Below are positions 18,071 to 28,313 of a DNA stretch of 64,000 nucleotides, piece after piece. This DNA is from Chitinophaga filiformis (GTDB lineage: Bacteria; Bacteroidota; Bacteroidia; Chitinophagales; Chitinophagaceae), in the NCBI RefSeq assembly GCF_900102545.1, contig NZ_FNBN01000003.1, forward strand, positions 1,169,461-1,233,460, read 5' to 3'. A program made the translations under genes and the position numbers. The notes beneath the pieces were generated by a model that was not told the origin of the DNA, searched no databases, and saw only the letters and a list, made by a program, of their open reading frames with translations. Within the stretch, counting starts at the first letter, position 1. Every line of letters begins with the position of its first letter.

Positions 18071-18105
18071 AAAAAGGGCGTCCACGATAAGCGGACGCCC
18101 TTTTT
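18071..18105. terminator. bidirectional-looking terminator
   Basis: AAAAAGGGCGTCC and its exact complement GGACGCCCTTTTT flank a 9-base loop. On the minus strand it ends the copy-1 barrel gene. Confidence 0.88.
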
Positions 18106-18131
18106 AAATAGCATATGTTTTACTGACCGGA

Positions 18132-19721
18132 TTAGAATTTCCAGCCAAAAGTAGCATTGATATTTGCTTGTTTGCTGTCGATCGTTGCAGGAGCCGGTGT
18201 TGTATAGTGGTCAGCCGGATCAGCATTGGATGACAGAACATAAGGCTGGTTGGTGAAAGTATTACTACCGTATACCAGGCCCAGGTCCAAATAGAAACCA
18301 CGGTTCCTGTAGCCAATACCACCGGTAAAGTACTCGCGCTTACCATCAATAGCACTGTTCTTATAAGGACTTGCATACAGCGCATAACCCAGTCGGAAAG
18401 CGATAACATGCAGCTTTAACTCGCCACCCACGCGGATATTGGATGCTCCCTGGTAAGTGGATTTGATAGCCTGATTACGCTGGTCGGAATCTTCCTTGTC
18501 AAAGCTGTTGTCGTTCCGGAAACGCATTTTCATGGAAGCATAGTCCATGTATTCATAGTCGAAGGTGATGAAACCTGTCGGCTTCCTGGTGTCGGCTGAA
18601 GGAGCGAACAGGAAGGCCGCGCTCAGTATTCCTTTCCAGGGAGTTCTCACAGTGTACTTTGACTCATCTTCAAAACCATCATTGGTATCGGTAGAGGAGG
18701 AGGACAGTACGCCCAGCGTCTTGGTAGAGGCGGTCATATCTGTTCTGTAGGTATCTGTGAAGCTGATCCAGGAAGGAGAGTGGAAGGCCGCACCCAGGCT
18801 TAAGGCTTTAACAGGTTTGTAGATACCACCGATCTTGAGGTTGATACCGGTTCCTTCTGATCTGAGATGCTCGGTAACATCAAAACTGTTGAGGTCTGTC
18901 GGCACCGTATTCTGGTTTGTTTCCTTCCATGTCCTTGAATTTTTGTAAGTCATGGTCGGAATATTCAGACTACCACCCAGGTATAACTTATCATCATAGT
19001 TAGCTGCGAAAGCGAATGCCACATCATAGGCGCCGCCTTTTGCATCAACGATATTCTCCTGTTTTACATTGATACTGCGGTCCTGTGCCTGCGCCGCAGA
19101 ATAGAAGGTGCCGTCAGGCTGGTTGTTATTGTCCGTATAAGGAGAAATAAGCCCTGTCTGATAAGCCAGCGCAGAAGTGTGGGCAAGGGAGCCGATCGTC
19201 TGACTGCCGCCTAGCTGTTGATCCGGGTTGGTAACGCCGGCAGCTTCTGCGTCCAGGTAATAATTCAGCGACAGGGAGGAACTTGTATTGGTGCCCGTAT
19301 AATAGATGCGCTGATTGTAATTCTGCGTACGGTTCAGACCCAATCCGAAGCTGAAGTTCTGCCATTTACTTTCCGGCTTTTTCCTTCTGCCACCAAAGAT
19401 CAGGGTCACATTAGAAATAAGCGGAATGAACTTATTATCGTCACCTTTCGTATTCAGGTAAGTGCCGGTGTTGGAAATATTCTGAAAACCAACAGTAAAA
19501 GAGAAATCATTTGTTCTGAAGAAACCAACGCCTGCCGGGTTGACATACAGGGAAGAGGCCTCTCCTCCCAATGCGCCTAAAGCGCCGCCTACGGATTGTC
19601 CTCTTGTTGTACCTGAAGGTGCAGTCGTGCTGAATCGTAAAGCATCGTCTATTGTTTGTGCCTGCAGGGATATACAGGTTCCCGTCAATGCCAGTGCGAA
19701 CACCATTCTTTTAATCATCAT
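18132..19721 (-). CDS. OmpP1/FadL-family outer-membrane barrel (copy 1)
   Basis: The start is at tandem ATGs (19721 or 19718) giving MMIKRMVFALALTGTCISLQ and a signal peptide; an earlier in-frame ATG at 19784 would spoil the signal peptide. The mature part begins QTIDDALRFS and includes GALGALGGEASSLYVNPAGV, then a long beta-barrel ending WKF with an aromatic last residue, as expected for an outer-membrane protein. Length is about 529 residues. It follows the Gly/Tyr-rich lipoprotein gene by about 80 bases and is probably in the same transcript. The substrate is unknown. Confidence 0.82.
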   Translation of the reverse strand: MMIKRMVFALALTGTCISLQAQTIDDALRFSTTAPSGTTRGQSVGGALGALGGEASSLYVNPAGVGFFRTNDFSFTVGFQNISNTGTYLNTKGDDNKFIPLISNVTLIFGGRRKKPESKWQNFSFGLGLNRTQNYNQRIYYTGTNTSSSLSLNYYLDAEAAGVTNPDQQLGGSQTIGSLAHTSALAYQTGLISPYTDNNNQPDGTFYSAAQAQDRSINVKQENIVDAKGGAYDVAFAFAANYDDKLYLGGSLNIPTMTYKNSRTWKETNQNTVPTDLNSFDVTEHLRSEGTGINLKIGGIYKPVKALSLGAAFHSPSWISFTDTYRTDMTASTKTLGVLSSSSTDTNDGFEDESKYTVRTPWKGILSAAFLFAPSADTRKPTGFITFDYEYMDYASMKMRFRNDNSFDKEDSDQRNQAIKSTYQGASNIRVGGELKLHVIAFRLGYALYASPYKNSAIDGKREYFTGGIGYRNRGFYLDLGLVYGSNTFTNQPYVLSSNADPADHYTTPAPATIDSKQANINATFGWKF

Positions 19722-19804
19722 AGTAGAATTAAGGGTTAAAAAATACCCTGGCTTTTGACCAGGGTACATTTCGTAGAATATCAATGATCAAATCATTTTA
19801 GGTA

Positions 19805-20824
19805 TTAGTTCCTTGATCTGCCTGCGCGACCACCGCCGCCGCCACCACCGATGGAACCACCACCGCCGCCACTGGATCTTGGCGTATAGGATGGAGCCGG
19901 TGTATAAGAACGCTGTGGTTGCTGCGCTGGCTGGAATGACCTGGTAGGAGGATTGTAAGAGCCACTGGTGCGGCCACCGCCATCACTACCTACAGGACGT
20001 TCGCCGGAAGAAGGCGTAAATGAACGTCTTGGTGTGTAATAACCATCAGGGTTATTTCTGCTACCGGTAGTAGGACGATCTACTACACGTCCGCCAGGAT
20101 CAGTAGTACCCGAACCCCTTCTGGCAGGAACATAGTCTGTTCTGGTTGTACGACCACCAGGATTTGGCGTTGTACCACCAACTACTCTGCCGCCTGGGTA
20201 AGATGTACCAAAGCTGCCGCGTGTACGACGTCCCGGAGAAGAATAACCGTAGTAGCCTCCGTGACCACCGTAGTAGCCTGGATAGTAGCCACCATAATAT
20301 CCGCCATAGTACCATGGGTTGTATGACCAGCTGCTATACCACGGACTGTACCAAGGATTGTAACCCCAGCCATAACCGAAGCCTATGCTGATAGAAGGAC
20401 CCCAGAAAGAACTGTAGTAAGGTGAACCCCAGCCATAGCCTCCACCATAGCCGTAGTAGCTGCTGATACCCCAGCCACTGCCGTAGTAAGGACTACCGTA
20501 GTAGGGGCTGCCATAAGCACCGGAATAGACATTAGGTGAATAGTAGTCGTAGTAAGAACCCTTATAGTTATTGTTGTTAAACATGTCTATACGACGTGAA
20601 TAATCCCCCTGGTCTTCATCATCATATGTAACATAAGTACCACCGTCACCAGCAGCATCAGTTGAACTAACGTTATCGTTATTTTGATTATTGCTTGCGG
20701 CATAAGTGGGTTTAACTCTCGGAGAGTAGTACACATCGTCCGGTGTTTGTGTGGTTTTATATGCTGACGAACAACTGCTTAGAATAAACAGCGCCAGTGC
20801 AGCGAGGTAAGGAACTGATTTCAT
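19805..20824 (-). CDS. Gly/Tyr/Pro-rich surface lipoprotein
   Basis: The 339-residue protein starts with a lipoprotein signal (MKSVPYLAALALFILSSCSS). Residues about 85-200 are dominated by Tyr, Gly, Ser and Trp with repeated YYG, GWG and NPWY patterns. The rest is rich in Gly, Arg, Pro and Thr and ends in a poly-Gly/Arg tail. No enzymatic motif is seen. Low-complexity lipoproteins like this are common in Chitinophagaceae and may be adhesive or structural; that is inference. It heads a minus-strand pair with the FadL-like gene. Confidence 0.7.
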   Translation of the reverse strand: MKSVPYLAALALFILSSCSSAYKTTQTPDDVYYSPRVKPTYAASNNQNNDNVSSTDAAGDGGTYVTYDDEDQGDYSRRIDMFNNNNYKGSYYDYYSPNVYSGAYGSPYYGSPYYGSGWGISSYYGYGGGYGWGSPYYSSFWGPSISIGFGYGWGYNPWYSPWYSSWSYNPWYYGGYYGGYYPGYYGGHGGYYGYSSPGRRTRGSFGTSYPGGRVVGGTTPNPGGRTTRTDYVPARRGSGTTDPGGRVVDRPTTGSRNNPDGYYTPRRSFTPSSGERPVGSDGGGRTSGSYNPPTRSFQPAQQPQRSYTPAPSYTPRSSGGGGGSIGGGGGGGRAGRSRN

Positions 20825-20932
20825 TTTCGGAATTTTTAGCCTGATTTCTATAGTAAATTTACACTATTTTTAACGTAAAGAACGGTTAATGCTACAATAA
20901 TATCTAGCCACTCATAATATTTTACCAAACTG

Positions 20933-20963
20933 TTTGCACGTTTCTGATTTTCATGTAGGTTTG
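20933..20963 (+). promoter_or_regulatory. promoter of proS
   Basis: TTTG at 20933-20936, a 19-base spacer and TAGGTTTG at 20956-20963 match the Bacteroidota promoter consensus. They lie about 105 bases upstream of proS, leaving a leader of roughly 100 bases. Confidence 0.65.
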
Positions 20964-21068
20964 TGACATTTTACCTTTTGGTAATATATCCAGTACAAAT
21001 ATTAAGCCAAATTCAGATTTGATTTTAAATATATGTACCGGCCATGATTATAAATATTTCAACACTAT

Positions 21069-22544
21069 ATGAGTAAAGAGATCACAGCCCGTTCTGAAGA
21101 TTATTCACAATGGTATAATGATTTGGTTCTGAAAGGAGGATTGGCAGATTATTCTGCGGTGAAGGGATGTATGGTGATCAAGCCATACGGTTTTGCACTT
21201 TGGGAAGGCATGAGAGATGTGCTGGACAAAAAATTCAAAGACACCGGACACCAGAACGCTTACTTCCCCTTATTCATTCCTAAAAGCTTCCTGAGTAAAG
21301 AGGAAGATCATATTGAAGGCTTCGCAAAGGAATGCGCCGTTGTAACACACCACCGTCTGATGAAAAATCCGAACGGTAAAGGTGTCGTGGTAGATCCTAC
21401 CGCTAAATTGGAAGAAGAGCTGATCGTTCGTCCTACTTCTGAAACGATCATCTGGAATACATATAAAGACTGGATCCAGTCTTACCGTGACCTGCCGCTG
21501 CTGATCAACCAGTGGGCAAACGTAGTGCGTTGGGAAATGCGTACCCGCCTGTTCCTGCGTACCGCTGAATTCCTCTGGCAGGAAGGTCATACCGCGCATG
21601 CTACTGCTGAAGAAGCAATTGCGGAGACCGAGCAGATGCTGGAAGTGTATGCTGACTTCGCCGAGAACTATATGGCAATGCCGGTAGTAAGAGGAGTTAA
21701 ATCGCCTGCTGAACGTTTTGCAGGTGCTATCGACACTTATTGTATCGAGGCCCTGATGCAGGATGGTAAGGCCCTGCAGGCAGGTACTTCCCACTTCCTG
21801 GGACAAAACTTCGCTAAGGCGTTTGATGTGCAGTTCTCCAATAAAGAGAACAAACTGGAATACGTTTGGGCTACTTCCTGGGGTGTGTCCACCCGTCTGA
21901 TCGGTGCACTGGTAATGGCGCACAGCGATGACGACGGTCTGGTGCTGCCTCCACGCATCGCTCCTTTACAGGTAGTGATCGTGCCTATTTATAAAGGTGA
22001 TGAACAGAAGGCAAAGATCGACGCAAAAGTACATGAGATCATGGCCGACCTGAAAAAAGCCGGTGTCCGTGTAAAATACGACGACAGCGACAACGCACGT
22101 CCAGGATGGAAATTTGCAGAATATGAAATGAAGGGCGTACCTGTGCGTATTGCACTGGGTGCCCGCGATCTGGAGAACAACGTGGCTGAGGTAGCCCGTC
22201 GCGACTCCAAAACAAAGGAAAGCCTGCCACTGGATGGCTTGGCTGCACGTATCGGTACACTGCTGGAAGATATTCAGCAGCAGATGTACAACAAGGCGCT
22301 GGCCTTCCGTGACGAGCATATTACACCTGCTGATACCATGGAGGAATTTGAACGCCTGCTGGAAGAAAAAGGCGGCTTCATTTCTGCTCACTGGGATGGC
22401 ACCACAGAGACGGAAGAAAAGATTAAGGAGCGCACTAAAGCAACAATACGTTGCATACCTTTAAACAACAAACAAGAGGCAGGTACCTGTATCCTTACAG
22501 GCAAGCCTTCTACGCAAAGGGTTTTATTTGCCCGCGCATATTAA
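21069..22544 (+). CDS. proS: prolyl-tRNA synthetase
   Basis: The 491-residue protein is the short, archaeal/eukaryote-like type without the bacterial editing insertion. Class II motifs are visible: VRPTSETIIW, RWEMRTRLFLRTAEFLWQEG and motif 3 around WATSWGVSTRLIGAL. The C-terminal anticodon-binding and ProRS-specific domains follow (VPVRIALGARD; ending RVLFARAY with a terminal Tyr typical of this type). It charges tRNA-Pro with proline in the cytoplasm. It is a single gene with a promoter at 20933 and a strong terminator at 22558. Confidence 0.96.
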   Translation: MSKEITARSEDYSQWYNDLVLKGGLADYSAVKGCMVIKPYGFALWEGMRDVLDKKFKDTGHQNAYFPLFIPKSFLSKEEDHIEGFAKECAVVTHHRLMKNPNGKGVVVDPTAKLEEELIVRPTSETIIWNTYKDWIQSYRDLPLLINQWANVVRWEMRTRLFLRTAEFLWQEGHTAHATAEEAIAETEQMLEVYADFAENYMAMPVVRGVKSPAERFAGAIDTYCIEALMQDGKALQAGTSHFLGQNFAKAFDVQFSNKENKLEYVWATSWGVSTRLIGALVMAHSDDDGLVLPPRIAPLQVVIVPIYKGDEQKAKIDAKVHEIMADLKKAGVRVKYDDSDNARPGWKFAEYEMKGVPVRIALGARDLENNVAEVARRDSKTKESLPLDGLAARIGTLLEDIQQQMYNKALAFRDEHITPADTMEEFERLLEEKGGFISAHWDGTTETEEKIKERTKATIRCIPLNNKQEAGTCILTGKPSTQRVLFARAY

Positions 22545-22557
22545 ATAACAAGATTTT

Positions 22558-22598
22558 CCGGTAGTGCCAGCCAGACAAGCTGGTACTGCCGGTTTTAT
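22558..22598 (+). terminator. terminator of proS
   Basis: CCGGTAGTGCCAGC pairs with GCTGGTACTGCCGG around a 7-base loop, followed by TTTTATTG. Confidence 0.82.
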
Positions 22599-22620
22599 TG
22601 TCAAAATCCGACTCGTCCTG

Positions 22621-25548
22621 ATGCCTAAGATCCGTTATATATTTTTATGGTGGATACTAATGGTTCTGAGCATTGGCCAAGCCCTTGCTCAGGGGCTGAT
22701 GATCCGTAATTACAACGTAAAAGACGGTCTGGCAAACGCTACGGTCTACGATGCGGTGCAGGATAAAGAAGGATTTATCTGGTTTTCTACCCCTACCGGC
22801 GTCAGTAAGTTCGACGGCAAACGCTTCCGTAATTATTCCAAAAAAGACGGACTCACAGACAACGACGTCGTAAAACTTGCTGCCGATTCAAAAGGACGCG
22901 TCTGGTTTTTTACTCTCAACGGCTTACCTTCTTTCTTTTGGAATTATACCATTCATACCAGTCAGAATGACTCCTCCCTGTATGTGGATGCCCGCGGACT
23001 ATACATGCAGTATATGTTCGAAGACTATGCGGGATTCATCTGGTTCCTGAATACGGGTAACCGTATTATTCAATACAGCGGGAGAAAGACTACTTACGAC
23101 AAACTGGGCGCCAAGCGCGCCGACCTGTTCTACTTCCTCCGTAACGATACTATTTTTAAACCCCGGCAGTCCTACTTCAATCTGCCTGACCTGAAAGATG
23201 TCGATAGCGCTGATCAGAAAATATCAAATGTGTGTTCTTTTCCCCTTGATCAGGAGACAGTCCGGCGTATACGGAAGCAACCGGTGATCATCGTGGATAA
23301 TAACCTCTATCTATACAATAACAAAGAAACCGTTTGTTTTCTCAAAGGAAGCGACTGGGGCATCAAGGATGAGATCAGTAACATTTGTGTAGATAACGAT
23401 AACCTGTGGATAGGCACCCCGAGAACACTTTATTATCTGAAAGGATTTTTCCGTGGCGAAAAGAAGCCCGTCAAATTATTGCAGAACCATTATATCACTT
23501 CGCTGCTCAAAGACAGAGATGGGAATATCTGGATCACAACATTCGGAGATGGTGTTTATAACATACCCTACAAGAATTTTTACTTTAACTATCTCGACAA
23601 TACGAATGGCCTGTTTTCACACTCCATTTTCAGTATCTGCAAGGACCAGAAGACCGGCCTGCTGCTGATAGGACAGAACGCCGGCGTATTGAATACGATA
23701 GACAGCAATAACAGATACCGTCAGTTCAACCTGGATACCAGCAGTGGGCGCAACAGTATCCTCAGCATCCAGCCCTATAAGCCAAACGAAATGCTGATCG
23801 GTGCTGATAACGGATTATACTCATTCAATACCGTTCTGCAGCGAAAAACATTGCTGCAACGTGTGAATACACTTAAGGATGTGGATATCAGTCCCGGTGG
23901 CAAAATACGGATAGCTGCCAAAAACCAGGTGATCTGTGACGGTTATAAAATTGATAAAGAGGATGAGCTGCTCACCTCTATAGCCTGTATCAATGACTCT
24001 GCTTATTACGTCGGTTCCAACGCCGGCCTGTTCTATGGCAGCGATGGCACGCGTGCATTGAAAATACGGAGCACCAGACCTGCTTTGCATTTAAGCATAA
24101 AAGACCTGAAATGGATCAATGGCGAACTCTGGGTCGGTACCGCCGATCACGGAATATACGTGTTCAGGGCAGATAACAGCCTGGAAGCACATCTGAGCAC
24201 AGCAGATAAACTGGTCAGCGATATTTGTCAGCAGCTCTACTACGATGGTATAGGCCGCTTGTATGTTGCGACCAATAAAGGCGTTTCCGTTATAGACGCA
24301 CAAACAAAAAGACTCATCCGCAATATCACCTCCAACGACGGTCTGATGAGTGATGATGCGCGGGGAGTATATTATCATAAGGGGATTTTATATATAGCTA
24401 CTTCCAATGGACTGAGCTATTTCAATGATGCGAAGATGCCGGTAGATACAGTACCGCCGGCTATTTATCTGAATCATGTGCGGTATGGCGACAGCTCTTA
24501 CCTGCCTGGCAAACAGTTTGTGCTGATGTACAAGCGGAAGGCCTCATTTGAGGTGGAATTTGGCGCGATTGCCTATGACCTGCCTGAGCTGGTAGAGTAC
24601 CAGTACAACTTTTCAAGCGATACCTCAAGTGGATGGATCACGACAATGTCTAATATCGTACCTTTCCCGGACCTGCAGCCGGATACCTATCAACTGCAGA
24701 TCAGGGCCAGGAAATATAGAAGTAACTGGAGTCGGCCGGTGGTCATTACTGTTACTATCCTGCCGCGCTGGTATCAGCAATGGTGGGCACGGGGTGTTCT
24801 GATACTGCTGGGATTAATACTGATGGCCTTCGTGTTAAGGGATGTGATCAGAAGGATACAGCGGGCAGAGATGAGGAAGACCGAGTATAACCGGCGGATA
24901 GCAGAACTGGAGGCCAAAGCGCTGACAAACCAGATGAATCCTCACTTCATCTTCAACTCCCTGAATTCAGTACAGCACCTGATCATGGAAAAAGAGGAGA
25001 AGCAGGCATTGAACTTCCTGGCAGATTTTGCCACCCTGATGCGGCAGATGCTGAACAACTCCCGGAAATCATTTATATCGCTGGAAGAAGAAATTGCCTT
25101 CCTGACACGGTATATTGAACTGGAGAAGATCCGTTTTGCGAATGTGTTTACGTATCACTTCCTGCTGCAGGATGACCTGAAAGATTATACGATCTATATA
25201 CCGCCCATGATTATACAGCCGATTGTAGAAAATGCCATTAAGCACGGACTGGCTCCGAAAAATGGAAGCGGGCGACTGGAAGTAAAACTGGTGCTCCGCG
25301 AGGATATGTTATACTGCTCCGTAGATGATGACGGGATCGGGTGGGACCGTGCCAATGAGATCAAAAGCGGGCGATTGGTAAGGCATGAATCCACCGCTCT
25401 GAGCGTGATTAGGGAAAGGTTGCAGATTATAAAATCTTTTAATGGAAATGTTGGAAAGTTAGAAATTATTGATAAATTTAAGTCTGGTTTCGGCAATAAG
25501 GAGGGTACCCTGGTTGAAATTCTGATTCCCATTGTTAAGATGTTATGA
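22621..25548 (+). CDS. sensor histidine kinase with beta-propeller and Y_Y_Y domains (LytS-like kinase)
   Basis: From the ATG at 22621 (MPKIRYIFLWW) the protein has 975 residues. A signal peptide/first membrane segment is followed by a periplasmic beta-propeller of two-component-regulator type (repeats such as VQDKEGFIWFSTPTGVSKFD and LLKDRDGNIWITTFGDGVY). A Y_Y_Y-type Ig-like domain follows around residues 620-710, then a membrane helix (WWARGVLILLGLILMAFVLR). The kinase part has NQMNPHFIFNSLNS with H775 as probable phosphoacceptor and an HATPase domain (ENAIKHG, DDDGIGW). It overlaps the response-regulator gene by 4 bases (ATGA). The signal sensed is unknown. No DNA-binding domain is attached, so it differs from hybrid two-component systems. 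Confidence 0.9.
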   Translation: MPKIRYIFLWWILMVLSIGQALAQGLMIRNYNVKDGLANATVYDAVQDKEGFIWFSTPTGVSKFDGKRFRNYSKKDGLTDNDVVKLAADSKGRVWFFTLNGLPSFFWNYTIHTSQNDSSLYVDARGLYMQYMFEDYAGFIWFLNTGNRIIQYSGRKTTYDKLGAKRADLFYFLRNDTIFKPRQSYFNLPDLKDVDSADQKISNVCSFPLDQETVRRIRKQPVIIVDNNLYLYNNKETVCFLKGSDWGIKDEISNICVDNDNLWIGTPRTLYYLKGFFRGEKKPVKLLQNHYITSLLKDRDGNIWITTFGDGVYNIPYKNFYFNYLDNTNGLFSHSIFSICKDQKTGLLLIGQNAGVLNTIDSNNRYRQFNLDTSSGRNSILSIQPYKPNEMLIGADNGLYSFNTVLQRKTLLQRVNTLKDVDISPGGKIRIAAKNQVICDGYKIDKEDELLTSIACINDSAYYVGSNAGLFYGSDGTRALKIRSTRPALHLSIKDLKWINGELWVGTADHGIYVFRADNSLEAHLSTADKLVSDICQQLYYDGIGRLYVATNKGVSVIDAQTKRLIRNITSNDGLMSDDARGVYYHKGILYIATSNGLSYFNDAKMPVDTVPPAIYLNHVRYGDSSYLPGKQFVLMYKRKASFEVEFGAIAYDLPELVEYQYNFSSDTSSGWITTMSNIVPFPDLQPDTYQLQIRARKYRSNWSRPVVITVTILPRWYQQWWARGVLILLGLILMAFVLRDVIRRIQRAEMRKTEYNRRIAELEAKALTNQMNPHFIFNSLNSVQHLIMEKEEKQALNFLADFATLMRQMLNNSRKSFISLEEEIAFLTRYIELEKIRFANVFTYHFLLQDDLKDYTIYIPPMIIQPIVENAIKHGLAPKNGSGRLEVKLVLREDMLYCSVDDDGIGWDRANEIKSGRLVRHESTALSVIRERLQIIKSFNGNVGKLEIIDKFKSGFGNKEGTLVEILIPIVKML

Positions 25549-26306
25549 GTAATATTAAAGCTGCGATCGTAGACGATGAAGTCCGCAACATCCATATTTT
25601 GCGAAATATTCTGGAGAATTACTGTAAAGATGTTACGGTAGCGGGTGAGGCGCAGAACATTCATGACGCGGCGGAAATGATCAAGAATACCCAGATAGAC
25701 GTTTTGTTTCTGGATATTGAAATGCCGCCCCATAATGGCTTCCAGCTACTGGAAATGTTCCCTGTGTTGAACTTCGAAGTGATATTCATTACAGCCTTTC
25801 AGGAATATGCATTGCAGGCGATCAAATTTGCTGCGTTGGATTATCTGCTCAAACCTATCAAGGTGAGTGAGGTGGAGGATGCTTTGGAAAAAGTGAAGAA
25901 GAGCAAAAAAGGCCGCCTGAATGAACTGGCTTCTATCCTTAAGGACTACGTTAAGAACAATGACAATGCTTTCTCCAAGATAGTCATCCCCGTTAATGAC
26001 GGTTACAACGTTATCGATCTGAAAGATATCATTTACTGTGAAGCATTTGACAGCTATACCAAAATACAGCTGATCAATAACGTGTCACATCTTATCTCCA
26101 AATCACTGAAGGAGTATGAAGAAATGTTGTCAGATAAGGGTTTCTATCGTGTACATAAATCCTTCCTGATCAACATTCACCATATTGTCAAGATCATCAA
26201 AGGTCTGGGTACCGCTGTTGTCATGAGCGACCAGAAAAACATCCCGATTTCTTCCCGTAAGAAAGACGAGTTCTTCGCACAACTGAAAGGGGTGATCAAT
26301 TTGTAA
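25545..26306 (+). CDS. LytTR-family response regulator
   Basis: The 253-residue protein has a receiver domain (DDE near residue 10, phosphoacceptor D57 in VLFLDIEMP, conserved K in LLKPIKV). A LytTR DNA-binding domain follows, recognisable by DIIYCEAFDSYTKI and FYRVHKSFLINI. It overlaps the sensor kinase gene by 4 bases and is the obvious cognate partner. It would be phosphorylated by the propeller kinase and bind promoter DNA as a dimer. Its targets cannot be seen in this window. Confidence 0.93.
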   Translation: MSNIKAAIVDDEVRNIHILRNILENYCKDVTVAGEAQNIHDAAEMIKNTQIDVLFLDIEMPPHNGFQLLEMFPVLNFEVIFITAFQEYALQAIKFAALDYLLKPIKVSEVEDALEKVKKSKKGRLNELASILKDYVKNNDNAFSKIVIPVNDGYNVIDLKDIIYCEAFDSYTKIQLINNVSHLISKSLKEYEEMLSDKGFYRVHKSFLINIHHIVKIIKGLGTAVVMSDQKNIPISSRKKDEFFAQLKGVINL

Positions 26307-26363
26307 GCGATTATCATTTATTGTTATTAACTGCTGCCGCCATAAGGGGGCTTTTGGTGTTTA

Positions 26364-27982
26364 TGTGTTCCTGGTTTTATTATCATCGGCGTTGTAATCA
26401 TTAATTGTTATGAACAAACGTCCCGGGGTGAAATCTCGGGCTACAAACCACCCGGGGTTGAAAACCCCGGGCTACAAACACCACGACCCCTATGGGGTCG
26501 ATTGATTTTTTGTTTCCCGGTTTTATTATCATCGGCGTTGTAATCATTAATTGTTATGAACAAACGTCCCGGGGTGAAATCTCGGGCTACAAACCACCCG
26601 GGGTTGAAAACCCCGGGCTACAAACACCACGACCCCTATGGGGTCGATTGATTTTTTGTTTCCCGGTTTTATTATCATCGGCGTTGCATTCATTAATTGT
26701 TATGAACAAACGTCCCGGGGTTAAAAACCCCGGGCTACAAACACCACGACCCCTATGGGGTCGATTGATTTTTTGTTTCCCGGTTTTATTATCATCGGCG
26801 TTGTAATCATTAATTGTTATGAACAAACGTCCCGGGGTTGAAACCCCGGGCTACAAACAACACGACCCCTATGGGGTCGATTGATTTTTTGTTTCCCGGT
26901 TTTATTGTCATCGGCGTTGTAATCATTAATTGTTATGAACAAACGTCCCGGGGTTTTCAACCCCGGGCTACAAACACCACGACCCCTACGGGGTCGATTG
27001 ATTTTTTGTTTCCCGGTTTATTATCATCGGCGTTGCATTCATTAATTGTTATGAACAAACGTCCCGGGGTTGAAAACCCCGGGCTACAAATAACACGACC
27101 CCTATGGGGTCGATTGATATTTTGTTTCCCGGTTTTATTATCATCGGCGTTGTAATCATTAATTGTTATGAACAAACGTCCCGGGGTTAAAAACCCCGGG
27201 CTACAAACAACACGACCCCTATGGGGTCGATTGATATTTTGTTTCCCGGTTTTATTATCATCGGCGTTGTAATCATTAATTGTTATGAACAAACGTCCCG
27301 GGGTTAAAAACCCCGGGCTACAAACAACACGACCCCTATGGGGTCGATTGATATTTTGTTTCCCGGTTTTATTATCATCGGCGTTGTATTCATTGATTGT
27401 TATGAACAAACGTCCCGGGGTTGAAAACCCCGGGCTACAAACACCACGACCCCTATGGGGTCGATTGATGTTTGTTTCCCGGTTTTATTATCATCGGCGT
27501 TGTAATCATTATTGTTATGAACAAATGTCCCGGGGTTGAAACCCCGGGCTATAAACAACACGACCCCTATGGGGGCGATTGATATTTTGTTTCCCGGTTT
27601 TATTATCATCGGCGTTGTATTCATTGATTGTTATGAACAAACGTCCCGGGGTTGAAAACCCCGGGCTACAAACAATACGACCCCTATGGGGTCGATTGAT
27701 TTTTTGTTTCCCGGTTTTATTATCATCGGCGTTGTAATCATTAATTGTTATGAACAAACGTCCCGGGTTAAAACCCCGGGCTACAAACACCACGACCCCT
27801 ACGGGGTCGATTGATTTTTTGTTTCCCGGTTTATTATCATCGGCGTTGTAATCATTAATTATTATGAACAAACGTCCCGGGGTTAAAAACCCCGGGCTAC
27901 AAACAATACGACCCCTATGGGGTCGATTGATGTTTTGTTCCACGGTTTTTATTACGACCGGCGTTGTATTCATCAATTGTTA
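26364..27982. repeat. tandem repeat array, 13 units of about 117 bp
   Basis: Thirteen units, marked by GAACAAACGTCCCGGG or close variants, begin at 26412, 26558, 26704, 26821, 26937, 27053, 27170, 27287, 27404, 27519, 27635, 27752 and 27866. The first two are 146 bp and the others 114-117 bp. Each has two palindromes, CCCGGGG...CCCCGGG and GACCCCTATGGGGTC, joined by CTACAAACA and a conserved spacer with ATTATCATCGGCGTTG. The long first two carry an extra half-palindrome. A degenerate half-unit ends the array. Differences between units are mostly single bases and small indels. No spacers or cas genes are present, so it is not CRISPR. Open frames inside are by-products of the repeat. Confidence 0.95.
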
Positions 27983-28043
27983 TGTTGGTTGTAATGTACT
28001 CTTTCATATAGCCGGCCTAATATAATTGAGGAGGCCGTACGCA

Positions 28044-28313
28044 GGCGAGCGGGCAGGTGGGAATCACTGGCCTTAGTTATTTGAAGTGCTGACGCGCCCT
28101 ACCAGGGGTTTAATAAACATTCCGAAGCTAATCCGCCTTCCCGAGGCCCAATGTTAAGGAACTTCAAAGAACTACAGCCAGTGATCCCAGCCTGCACCGT
28201 GAGCCAAGTAGGCCGGCACAATAATCGCCATCAGCCTAAGAAGCATTCGCTGCATTGAGTCCCAGCCTGCACCGTGAGCAGTAAGGCCGGCGCAATAATA
28301 GCTGTCGACCTGA
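28044..28313. repeat. long imperfect inverted repeat plus partial third copy
   Basis: The arm at 28059-28087 (starting GGGAATCACTGGC, ending TTTGAAGT) is complementary to 28161-28188. The pairing extends outward with mismatches to about 28044 and 28205, around a loop of about 75 bases. A direct repeat of about 44 bp (beginning TCCCAGCCTGCACCGTGAGC) occurs at 28185-28228 and 28260-28302. No gene is supported. It may be a non-autonomous mobile element or a structured RNA; it abuts the tandem array. Confidence 0.7.

Noticed and set aside
26587..27976. Open frames of 74-153 codons on both strands in the tandem array
   Set aside because: The 117-bp unit is a multiple of three and happens to lack stops in some frames, so the predicted 39-residue repeats are by-products. 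Frames break whenever a unit is 114-116 bp plus indels. No start signals or sensible protein features are seen.
26364..27982. CRISPR array
   Set aside because: The whole unit is conserved with no variable spacers, units are about 117 bp with internal palindromes, and no cas genes are nearby.
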